64,000 nt of DNA from Megaustenia siamemsis (taxonomy: Eukaryota > Mollusca > Gastropoda > Stylommatophora > Ariophantidae). Positions 33,975 through 43,626 of the stretch are shown here, in pieces (the first letter of the stretch is position 1; each line of letters starts with the position of its first letter). Location: NCBI GenBank assembly GCA_032433765.1, contig JAVIAB010000124.1:96558202-96622201 (forward strand), given 5' to 3'. The translations under genes and the position numbers were made by a program. The notes below the pieces were generated by a model. It did no database searches. It was given only the letters and a program-made list of their open reading frames with translations, and was not told the origin of the DNA.

Positions 33975-35540
33975 CTTTACATGAATTTGTTACATGAATC
34001 TGTTACATCAATCTATCATATCTGAAATATTCGGCTACTTTTACTGTCAATTCGTTGTTTTGGTGGGTGAGAACATTTATTTTGCATGTATCTGTTACAT
34101 CAATCTGTTACAACAATCTGTTACAACAATCTGTTACAACAATCTGTTACATCAAAATATTACATCAATCAGTTACATCAATCTGTTACATCAAAATGTT
34201 ACATAATAACTTACATCAATCTGTTGCATCAAAATGTTACACCAATCTGTTACATCAAAATTTTACATCAATCTGTTACATCAAAATGTTACACCAATCT
34301 GATACATCAATCTACTACATCAAAATGTTACATCGATCTGTTCTGTTACATCAAAATGTTACACCAATCCGTTCCATCAAAATGGTACACCAATCTGTTA
34401 CATCAATCTGTTACATCAAAATGTTACACCAATCTGTTACATCAATATGTTATGTCAATCTGTTACAACAATCTGTTACATCATTCTGTTACACCAATCT
34501 GTTACATCAAAATGTTACATCAATCTGTTACATCAATCTGTTACATCAAAATGATACAACAGCATGTTACATCAATAGGTTACATCAAAATGTTACACCA
34601 ATATGTTACATCAATCTGTTACATCAATCTGTTACACCAATCTGTTACATGAAAATGTTACATCAATTAGTTACATCAAAATATTTCAAATATCTGTTAC
34701 ATCAATCTGTTACTTCAAAATGTTACACCTATCTGTTACATCAATTTGTTACATCAATCTATTGCACCAATCTGTTACACCAATCTGTTACATCAACCTG
34801 TTACATCAATATGTTGCAACGATCTTTTGCACCAAGCTGTTACATCAATCTGGTACATCAATCTGTTAGATCAATCTGTTACATCAATCTGTTACATCCA
34901 TCTATTAGATCCATCTGTTACATCAATCTGTAACATCCATCTATTGCACCAATCTGTTACACCAATCTGTTACATCCAATTGTTACATCAATCTGTTACA
35001 ACAATCTGCTACATGAAAATGTTACATCAATCTGTTACATCAAAATGTTTCACCAATCTGGTACATCAATCTGTTACATCAAAATGTTACACCAATTTGT
35101 TACATCAATTTGTTACATCAATCTATAGCACCAATCTGTTACAATATCTGTTACACCAATCTGTTACAAAAATCTGTTGCACCAATCTTTGCACCAAGCT
35201 TTTACATCAATCTGTTACATCCATCTGTTACACCAAACTGTTACATCAATCTGTTACATCAATTTGTTAGATCCATCTGTTGCACCAATCTGTTACACCA
35301 ATCTGTTACATATAATTGTTACATCAATATGTTACAACAATCTGTTACATCAATCTGTTACATCAATCTGTTACATCAATCTATTATATCAATATGTTTT
35401 ATTAATCAGCTACACCAATCTGTTACATCAATCTGTTTTATCAATTAGCTACATCAATCTGTTACATCCATCTGTTACACCAAACTGTTACATCATTCTG
35501 TTACATCAATATGTTATATCAATCTGTTACATCAATCTAT
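33975..35540 (+). repeat. 13-bp array, over 100 units, in intron 2 of gene B
   Basis: The unit is CATCAATCTGTTA, with variants CACCAATCTGTTA, CATCAAAATGTTA and CAACAATCTGTTA arranged in larger blocks. As 13 is not a multiple of three, each frame cycles through the same 13 residues (pattern INLLHQSVTSICY), which gives long but meaningless open frames. The matching place in gene A (14038-14105) has only four or five units. Confidence 0.93.
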
Positions 35541-35835
35541 CTTACGAGACATTTTCGTTTCACTGTTACATCATTCTATCTTATGGACATTTTCGTTTCA
35601 CTGTTACATCAATCTATCTTATGAGACATTTTCGTTTCACTGTTACATCAATCTATCTTATGAGACATTTTCGTTTCACTGTTACATCAATCTATTTATG
35701 AGACATTTTCGTTTCACTGTTACATCAATCTATCTTATGAGACATTTTCGTTTCACTTTTACATCAATCTATCTTATGGACAGTTTTGTTCCACTGTTAC
35801 ATCAATCTATCTTATGAGACATTTTCGTTTCAACA
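35541..35835 (+). repeat. 39-bp array, about seven units
   Basis: The unit is made of one 13-mer joined to the sequence that follows it in gene A: TACATCAATCTATCTTATGA plus GACATTTTCGTTTCACTGT. It starts where the 13-bp array ends and runs into the conserved GACTTATAAAAGCTGCTTTCT block of intron 2. Confidence 0.88.
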
Positions 35836-36251
35836 CGTCCGATTTTATCATAGCAGTTTTGGGTACATGATGGCCTTTTTTAAAATGTCAACTGTTGATT
35901 AGACTTATAAAAGCTGCTTTCTATTCTAGATATGTTATCTTTCTTAAAGTGAACTCACGCTTAAATAATTTACATATGATAAACATAACATGGTATTAGG
36001 TAGTTCAACCAGTAGAGAGACGAGATAAGCTGCGAAGTAAATGAAATAATTCACAACGTGTCCATTACAATATAGTTTAAAAAGTACAAATGAACGTTTC
36101 TAAAGTACTCGTAAATATGGTGTTTCCCCAACATAAATAACTGCTTGAAGAGATGATCGAAATAAATTACAAATAAATAGAAATTGGTAATCACAAAGCG
36201 ATTCTTAGTTTGAAACCATAACTAACTACTGTATTTCTGTTACATTTTCAG

Positions 36252-36847
36252 GTTAAAACTGTCATCACCACCAAACGTACGACAATCATCATCATCTCCG
36301 TTTTCATAGTTTCAATATTAACGGCAGCTCCGAGTTGCTTCGCTAACAAACTGGACATGAAATTCATCCCGAGAGAAATAAAACTCTCGTGGGCCTCGTT
36401 TTTTAAGAGAACAGAGACACTATCGAATCGGTGTCGTTCGTGGTTAACAGCATGCTACTTCCTTTTGTTTTTTGTACAATCATCGTTGTCTGTACCGCAA
36501 CATTGGTCTATAAGTTACGGAAGGCGACACAATGGAGAATGAAGACATTGAAAACTTCTTGTGGTGAAAATGTTTCTAGTCAAAACCAGAAGGTGGCCAA
36601 AATGGTAATGATGATTTCTACTCTTTTTATTGCCTGTTTTACTCCCGATATATTTATATTTCTTGGATTTATAATAGAACCTGAGATTTTCATTGGTGGA
36701 AAATACATAAATAGTCTTGTAATCTTTGGATGTGTCGGGACTTTAATCCAATCAGTTAATTCGTCAATGAATATCTTCATTTATTATAAGACGAGTAGTA
36801 GGTACAGAATTGCCTGTAAGTGTTGTATTGTAAGCTCCTGTAAGTGA
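36252..36847 (+). pseudogene. gene B exon 3 (frameshift and stop)
   Basis: The acceptor TTACATTTTCAG is kept. After VKTVITTKRT to NKLDMKF one base is lost (ATTCATCCCGAG against ATACTTCCCCGAG), and in the old frame the codon after GTT TTT is TAA. The rest (ESVSFVVNS to IFIYYKTSSRYR) is open in another frame and well conserved, including ACFTP and NSSMNIFIY. This suggests that the breaks are fairly recent. Confidence 0.87.
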
Positions 36848-37195
36848 TTGCCGAATACTTAAACCTACTTCGTTGTACATCGGACAGATCCATATGTTTG
36901 TCACAGTCCAAAGATAATGTAAATATTATACTAAGCTGTTTTGTTGCATCTATCCTGACCAACTTATGGAGCTGTATTAATTGTTCATTCATATTAGTTC
37001 AACGTGTCTTCACTGCATATAGCAGATCGCAAAGTATCCAAAATAATATAAATGTTTTTTTTTACATCTTTGAACTAGATGTAATTATGTTTAATCTTGT
37101 TATTTGATAAAATCATAGCATACCAGATCAGAATTCACACTCTCTGCATGAGCGAAATATATTATTTAACTTGAAAAAAAAAATAACACATTATT

Positions 37196-37201
37196 AATAA
37201 A
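37196..37201 (+). other. poly(A) signal relic of gene B (AATAAA)
   Basis: The hexamer lies at the place matching 15473-15478 of gene A, in alignable 3' flanking sequence. Confidence 0.5.
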
Positions 37202-37249
37202 TGTAGCACTTTTTTTATAACACTTTTTGACCCATAATTATGCAAGATA

Positions 37250-37509
37250 GGAGCCGTAATAGCTTAGTGGTTAGTGAACTGGACTACAAAGGACAAGAGG
37301 TAGGGTTCGATCCCAACCGACGGCTTCCGGTTTAACCCAGCCTTTAATGGGGACCGGATTTTTTTCTGGGAAAGTAAAGCGACACGGGTGTAATACCGAC
37401 CACATTACCCCAAAAATCATGTGCCGAAGGTCTGTAAAATTTATGGTCACTAACACCATATTCCCTATACGCCACTTGGCGTGACGGGGGTACTTTACAT
37501 TTTTTTTTT
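37250..37509 (+). mobile_element. SINE1, best preserved full-length copy
   Basis: 260 bp on the + strand. The tRNA-like head has box A (TAGCTTAGTGG) and box B (GGTTCGATCCC) about 37 bp apart, then the body (CCAGCCTTTAATGGG, GGGAAAGTAAAGCG, CATTACCCCAAAAATCATGTG, CGCCACTTGGCGTGACGGGGG) and an oligo(T) end. TGCAAGATA flanks it exactly (37241-37249 and 37510-37518). It lies just after the gene B poly(A) signal. Confidence 0.9.
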
Positions 37510-37589
37510 TGCAAGATATAAGATATCCGACAAACAATCATCATCATGATGCAGACAGATATTGTGTTAAGAAGTTAATTGAAAATTCA

Positions 37590-38005
37590 TGTAGTTCTAT
37601 ACAAGACTAGAGAAGTTTGACTCAGACATGAGCATCAATTTTCTACAATAGTAAACAATTTCAATGCAAACAAGTGCATTCATCTGATTAGAGTCACAAG
37701 ACTGCACCCACGCCTGCATACTGAATGATTCGATGAGCATGATTAAAAAGTGGAGGTGGGCTTTGTATGCATACAATGTGTTTACTCCGACATCCATGAG
37801 TCCACGTCACTCCTTGGAATGAAAGAGATGGGGGTTAAGATCGGCACAACCAGAAACGAGAAACTTATTGGACGTATAAGAAGATTTATCAGCCAACACA
37901 GAACTGGAGTCGTCAGTCGCTGGACACTGCGGGCCTCGCTGAAGATAGGATCTGAGCACCTATGGTCATGTTAGGAGTGCAATGATGATGACCCGCAAAT
38001 AACTC
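37590..38005 (+). mobile_element. LINE d 3' fragment
   Basis: On the + strand this matches the complement of 16480-17000: the GATTAGAGTCACAAGAC-type segment, NEKLIGRIRRFISQHRTGVVSRWTLR, the GGATCTGAGCACCTATGG segment and ATGATGATGACCCGCAAATAACTCAA. The RNase-H-like part is degenerate. Confidence 0.7.
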
Positions 38006-38494
38006 AATGCAAAACCGTAAATACAATAATACTAAATCTGTTGGTTCTCTTCGAAGGTTTTAAGTATTTCGAGTAGATGATTGGAGCATCGATGACAATG
38101 TCGTGGGGAATTGATGATGATCCTAAAGAGGTGTAACATAACATAACATACAATAACACAATAAGCATTCATCTTCACACACATTCAGTAGTTTGGCGCA
38201 GGCTGCAGTCTCAACTTTAATGTCCGGATAGTTTAATCAGACCTTTCCCCTAGTCTTCGGCACAGGATACCACAAGAGGTCGAGGCGATGGAATCATGAC
38301 ACGGGTTCTCCACCCCTTCCACCACCACTACCTACCCAGACTGTAAAGTTATTAAAGGGCCTAACACTTGGTCGTCCAGGTCATATTCTGATTATCAGAT
38401 CACCTCCTTTTAGACAGTTCTGTCTAGAGTTAATTTCATCACGTGCCTACATATTTTTACTATGAAGGTTATGTATGTAAAGTTTCATTCATTC
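38006..38494. other. no gene; possible old LTR-like repeat
   Basis: I see no gene. The part 38220-38475 shares a weak order of short matches with 25770-25930 (ATCATGAC, CTCCCC-like, TTCTGATNANCAGATNNCCTCCT, CTGTNTAAAGAGTT). This could be a diverged LTR, but the evidence is thin. A CATAA microrepeat lies near 38130. Confidence 0.3.
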
Positions 38495-38985
38495 ACTTTC
38501 CTCTCTGACCGACGACAGCACATAGGGCGGAAGTCATAGTTCTCAGCCATTGCCGATTTGCTTCTAGTTCTTACATTTCTTTGTTGGTTCGTGCTCCACT
38601 GGTTGAGCCGCCCCTAGTAATTGTTCTGCATAGCCATTCTCTAGATCTGCCTTGCTTTCTGTTAATAGATGGTTTACACATGAATGCATTTGACGAAGTC
38701 TTTTTCATTCATTCTCAGCACATGACCGATTTAATTCGAGCATCTTCTTCTTTCATAGCTCGATGCGTATTCTAGTTTAGATTTGTCTCTTATATGTTTG
38801 TTTGAAATGTATTATATTCAGATTTTCTTTTAAATGCCACGAAGACATTTCATTTCAATAGCATTATATTTCCTATTCAAAGACGTGGTGTATTTCCAAC
38901 TTTCACATCCTTATGTTTGTTTGACGTCAGTGAAATCGTGGACCACAACTTCCGTTTCGGCAACAATCGATGTTTTATGATGGTG
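38495..38985 (-). mobile_element. possible LINE 3' remnant, unplaced
   Basis: The minus strand has short open parts with a charged, repeat-like feel and a CATTCATTCTCAGCACATGACC string like those in LINE C-terminal (GH-VLRM) regions. No family in this window matches it. It may equally be unrelated. Confidence 0.25.
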
Positions 38986-38989
38986 GCGT

Positions 38990-39428
38990 AAAAAAAAAGT
39001 GGAGGCGGGCTCTGTACGCATGCAATGGGTAGTGTCATTGCGGAAGTCAAAAAATCGTAAAGTCACCTTTGTCTGTGTCCCTGGACTTGCAGAAGTACGG
39101 GGAAATGAAAGCGCGCACAGGTTGGCTAGCTACGCTGTTGTTGAGAACGGGCAACCAATGGTTCGGGCGGACATCATCAATGCCCTCCGAGATGTGGGAA
39201 GATCACAGGACTTCGACAAACACAAATCCACGTCACTTTTTCTGATGATGGAGATGGGAGTTGAGATGTGCACAGCCAGAAATGAGAAACTTAGTGTACG
39301 TGTAAGAAAACGTATCAACCAGAACTGGAGTCGTCAGTCGCTGGACACTGCGGGACTTGTTGAGGAGGGGATCTAAGCACGTATGAACATGTTCGGAGTG
39401 CAATGATGATGACCCGCAAATAACTCAA
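38990..39428 (+). mobile_element. LINE d 3' part with RNase H segment
   Basis: The frame reads NRKVTFVCVPGLAEVRGNESAHRLASYAVV, i.e. the last RNase H box (PGH-x-GN-x-ADxLA family pattern, with His changed to Leu and Asp to His), then MVRADIINALRDVG, NEKLSVRVRKRINQNWSRQS and the common LINE d 3' end (ATGATGATGACCCGCAAATAACTCAATA). RNase H would remove RNA template strands; the catalytic residues look changed. Confidence 0.75.
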
Positions 39429-40549
39429 TAGCGGCTTATTATCCCGCTGATCAACCGTCCTTTGCAAGAGAGGAGATAAACAACACCTCCATTTTGAACC
39501 GGAAATAACTTATGTAACGTAGACATCTAAACTTACATCTAAAATATGTATTGCTAATATGCATGTCCGCAAACAATTAGTTATTCTTTAATTGATCTAT
39601 AGAACAAAGGCAATACACAATGACATTTAAAAAGCAGATATTCATAGAAAGAAATATAATTCCCTAAGATCACCTTTCAATGGTAACATTTTACAAAAAG
39701 TAGTAATTAAAAGATAACAAAATCATAAAAACTGGCAATTCACTCCGTGATGTTATGACATTAGTTATAATTTCATGAAAGAGTGTTATTAAAATGGTTT
39801 ATATGTGAGCTATCATTAAAAATGTATAAAACCATAGTGACATTTCACTGCCAAATTATATATATTTTGAACTGATAAATATTCACTGTCACAATTTTTT
39901 TTCAGACATTGTTGGTCTAATCGGTTTGTTAAAAAGTCTGTTATATTTTTTATTTCTTTAAATTGTACCATATAGTTATATAAATGGACATTGTTTATTA
40001 GCCTATAAAAATTACTGCACTGAAATTGTCATATTCATTAAAATTACGAAACATAAATTCGTTATTGTAAGTGTATGTACATCAGTGTGTAACTAATGCT
40101 AGTTTTCTCTTATATTATTGAAGCGTCGAAAAAAAAAAAATTAACGTTTTCTTCATTGGCTTTTTATTTATATTTGTAAAGTGTGCTACCAATAACAAAC
40201 ATGGTCACTCACGACTGATCATTAATGAAAATGTATCAATACAATGATAAAGAGGCCTAAGAAAAACGCATGGAACGACCACAATAGGCATAATCAGAAA
40301 TGATATTATAAAAGATAGAATGGGTATTTAACTGATCAAAATCTACATACAGAAACAACATAAGTGAAATGAAATGTAATAGTTTGCCCATCTAGAAAGA
40401 ATATTGCTAGATTTCCTACAATACAATGCATATATTAAAAGAGCAAAATTGAAAAGAGCAAGCGGTAGGCCAGAATGGGATGAACATACAACAGATAGAA
40501 GCGAATACCCATTTTATTTCTAACATTACAGTAATATGCTTTATTTACT
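39429..40549. other. 1.1 kb AT-rich, no gene
   Basis: No coding frame, RNA or named repeat is supported. The DNA is AT-rich with several A and T runs. Confidence 0.5.
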
Positions 40550-40765
40550 TTTATTTCTTCATTCTGACATGGTGTAGTTATAAATACATTCTTATATTCA
40601 TATGCAGCTATTTTAAATAATAAATTAACTTTTATTTGAGTGAAAATTGTATTTGCACGAAACAACTCGTTATCCATGAATTATTTTACTGTCATCAAAG
40701 TTGCTAATTCACAATTTAGTGTAATAAATGTCTAAACAAATTCTTCAAAAATGTAACAATTATAA
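40550..40765 (+). promoter_or_regulatory. distal 5' flank block shared with gene A
   Basis: TTTCTTCATTCTGACATGGT, the TATGCAGCTAT and TAAACAAATTCTTCAAAAATGTAAC segments match 6555-6725 upstream of gene A. In gene C the block is about 6 kb further from the second conserved block (46815) because retroelements inserted between them. No promoter motif is evident. Confidence 0.4.
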
Positions 40766-41124
40766 GTGTGTATTATTGACTAAAATAACAAAGAAAAAGG
40801 TAAATAACGAAAACAAAATAATAGTAATATGCTAGTTTAAAATGCTTTATTATTAAGAATAGACTCATACATAAATGTACGACAGTGTTTTATCATATTT
40901 GAACTTTACATACATACTTTCATTATTAAATACTTGTGTAGGCATGAGGATTATATTTCACAATTTTAAACTTATAAATATAAGATTGCAGACAATCAAC
41001 CATCTTAGAATACATAAAGAAACAACAGACATAATGGGAGAACGAGAAAATGATTGAGTACTGCGGTAAAGCTGGTCGCAAGAAGCCAGTAGTGGGGTGA
41101 TACGTACATTACTTTAAATTATTG

Positions 41125-41374
41125 TGATAGCTTTACCAAAAAAAAATGAACACAACAGATTACTGACGTTTCGGCATATTTGCTGCTTTCTTCAGAAAAC
41201 GAGAACAACAACAACACACGATGAGGCGCAGATAAATATTACTACATCTAGGATGATTGGGACATGTAAGTTAACGAGAAGTGGATGGAGGGGTTATTGG
41301 ATGAGATGGTTAAATGAGGGAGATGTGCTACATGTTGGAGGATAGGTGACATCTGGAAATATGAAAGTATAAGA

Positions 41375-41417
<43 letters not shown>

Positions 41418-41975
41418 AATTTTAAAAAGTGAGGCTTATCATGTAGGCAGAAGCTGTCCGCTCACCGTGATAGATGGCTATCCTGGTTGGTCAGTCACGT
41501 GGTTAGACGAGAGGTCAGAGTGGTTGTGAAACAATTAAGCGTGGCACAGATAGAAACTGAGGGTCCATGAGGGTGTATAAGTAAGCAGACTGAGCCGACA
41601 TAGACCAAGTACTCTAGCGATGAGTGGGGCGAAGTGAGGGACAGGTACTGATAAGATATTTCATCTTTACTTACCGCTACGATGGCTAAGTAATGTCTGG
41701 CCGGCTCGTCGGCTTTCACACCCCAGTATTTCACATATTTATACATTTCACCTATCCTCCACCATGTAGCACATTTCTCTCATTTCATCATCGCATCTCT
41801 TATCCCTCCGTCCACTTCTCATTAACTTACTTGTCCCAATCATTCTAGATGTAGTAGTATTTATCTGCACCTCATCGTGTGTTGTCGTTGTTTTTGATTT
41901 CTGAAGAAAGCCTCATGTACGCCGAAACGTCAGTATTCTGTTATGCCCATTTTATGTAAAGCTGTGACCATACAT
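41125..41975. mobile_element. foldback element with PLE-like ends
   Basis: About 230 bp at 41125-41360 recur in inverted orientation at 41745-41975. Shared blocks include ACTGACGTTTCGGC, CTTTCTTCAGAAA, ACACACGATGAGG-GCAGATAAATA, ATGATTGGGACA-GTAAGTTAA and GTGCTACATG-TGGAGGATAGGTGA. Each arm holds CTGAAGA...GAAACGTC like the PLE 3' ends. The 385-bp middle has a TA microsatellite (41380-41414) and nothing I recognise. Confidence 0.7.
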
Positions 41976-42063
41976 ATATGAGTGTACGTTGCACGCCACT
42001 GCAGGCTCCCAACAGATATAATTTTTTGGCTACATGGTAAGACAGAAAGACCAAATCATAATA

Positions 42064-42890
42064 TCATCATCATCAAGTACCGGGCCTGCTGGCGCAGGTG
42101 ATCATGTCTCTCCACAACTTTCGATGTCGGTAGCTATCTATCATTTCTGTTGTTGACCTTCTGCCAATCCATTCTCTTAAGCTATTATTTTTTCTCTTTG
42201 CTTCCATCTATCTCTTCGTCCCTCAATTTTTACAGTTGTTAAAATATATTCTAGTTGTTCTCTTCTCATTATATCGCCAAAAATGGTGATTGTTTCTTCC
42301 TAATATTGGAAATTAGCTCTCTTTTGCTTTGACCTCTCTCAGAACATCTTCATTACTCTTCTTAGCTGTCCATGGTACTCTGAACATTCTTTTGTAAAAC
42401 CACATTTCTACAGACTCCAGTGATTTCCTTGTCTGGTGTCCTATTGTCCATGATTCGCATCCATATGTTAAGACTGGCTCTACGTAACATTTAAGAACTC
42501 TTTTTTCTTGTTTCTATTGTCAAAAATGGATTGCATAGTATCTTCCTCATTTTTTTGGAAAGCTGCTTTTGCCTGACCCATTCTGCATCTCACCTCTTTT
42601 GTACACCTTCCGTCTGAGGTTAACAAAGTTTCCAAGTATTTAAATTCATTTACATGTTTAAATATTGTTCCACTTGTTTTTATTTTGCTCCGAGGTGATG
42701 TCTTTTTCTTTGTTGTTACCATCACTTCTGTCTTTTTACTATTAAGACTGAGTTCTTTATTTTTGCTTTCTTTCACTATAATGTCCAACATTTCTTGTAA
42801 CTCATTTTCACTCTTAGCGATTAAAACTGTAACATCAGCATACTTTAGATTATTTATATTTAAGATGTATTCTGATAAACATATAAATCT
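42064..42890 (-). mobile_element. LINE b2 fragment, uninterrupted
   Basis: On the minus strand: LKYADVTVLIAKSENELQEMLDIIVKESKNKELSLNSKKTEVMV (ADD-like box changed to ADV), FKYLETLLTSDGRCTKEVRCRMGQAKAAFQ, a SLESVEMWFYKR-like part and a GLEEWIGRRSTTE-like tail, ending in (GAT)n at 42064. It serves as the template for recognising split copies at 3141 and 48135. Confidence 0.8.
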
Positions 42891-42904
42891 CAATATAACG
42901 AGCC

Positions 42905-43090
42905 TTTAATCAACGTTGCGAGATCACCAAAATCACGCCTAACCATGACAAAGATGGATTGTTGAAATATTAGAAACACCGGGAGACATAACAACAGCAA
43001 AGGTCTAATAGTAGAGTAAACGATCACATATTATATCAACCCTCGACTTTGAAAGGAAAGTGAGGAAGGAAAGAAGGAGAAAAAGTAGTA
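42905..43090 (+). mobile_element. LINE f 3' end scrap
   Basis: TAATCAACGTTGCGAGA, KRWIVEILETPGDI-like coding and CCCTCGACTTTGAAAGG-AAGTGAGGAAGGAAAG match the LINE f 3' end at 45730-45900. Confidence 0.65.
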
Positions 43091-43094
43091 GAAG

Positions 43095-43290
43095 ATAAAC
43101 ATCAGTAGACACAGACAGGCGGCATAGGCGATAACAGTGGAATGGCACACTCATTGCGGAAGTCAAATAGAAGATGTTTTTTTTTTTTAAAATCCCTAGG
43201 GGAAAGTGGAAAGACTAAATATGCTTGAAGAAGCCAGATGGAAACATAAATGAAGTAGATGGAGGAAATGTGGAGATGTCTTAAGAGAAT
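43095..43290 (+). mobile_element. LINE e 3' end scrap
   Basis: The series GGCACACTCATTGCGGAAG, a T-run, AATCCCTAGGGGAAAGTGG and ATGGAGGAAATGTGG follows the LINE e copy at 52910-53060 (HSLRKP, WNPQGKR, EMKMMGKTWND). Confidence 0.55.
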
Positions 43291-43626
43291 GTCACCAACT
43301 AAAACGGTTTGGAAATTGTATTGAATTGCAAGAAATGTTTGACATGCAAGTGAAAGAACGCATCAAAGAAGGTCTTAGTCTGAATAGTAAGAAAACAGAC
43401 GTAATGGTCATATCTAAGAAATAACCATAACCAGATGCAACATAAAAATAAACATAACAATTAAACAAACAAATGCAAAGCGTCATATACGTTGGCACAA
43501 TAATAATATCAGATGGAAGATCCACCACAGAAATAAAAATGTGTAATAGTACAGTCTAAAATAGTAGTTCAGAAAATGAAAACGTTTTGTGGAATAAGTA
43601 AGTCTATGTCAATAGAAGCGAGAAAG

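Larger units (their letters stand above)
27175..36847 (+). pseudogene. receptor gene B: disabled copy of genes A and C
   Basis: All three exons of the receptor are present in order, with splice sites kept, but each is damaged. The ancestral start (27175) is followed by TAG at codon 4 and TAA at codon 8; exon 2 has a one-base deletion; exon 3 has a one-base deletion and an in-frame TAA. Exons are closer to A than to C, and the introns around exons 2 and 3 also align with A, so B and A are probably the more recent pair. Intron 1 (3,965 bp) and intron 2 (4,732 bp) are swollen by tandem arrays. It could still be transcribed but cannot make a seven-TM protein. Confidence 0.87.

Noticed and set aside
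34055..35701. Long open frames of up to 292 codons rich in LLHQSVTSICY
   Set aside because: They are produced by the 13-bp array, are open in all three frames with the same residues, and have no splice or start context.
37250..37330. tRNA gene with box A and box B
   Set aside because: The tRNA-like part continues into a conserved non-tRNA body, occurs many times and has target-site duplications: it is a SINE head, and the cloverleaf is incomplete.
25770..38475. LTR retrotransposon with LTRs at 25770-25930 and 38220-38475
   Set aside because: The resemblance is weak, the spacing includes gene B, and no gag-pol coding lies between; at most two old unrelated solo LTR pieces.
41495..41746. 83-codon minus-strand frame with a GT-like end, possible captured exon in the foldback element
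   Set aside because: No similarity to a known protein and no acceptor; open length is not unusual for this composition.
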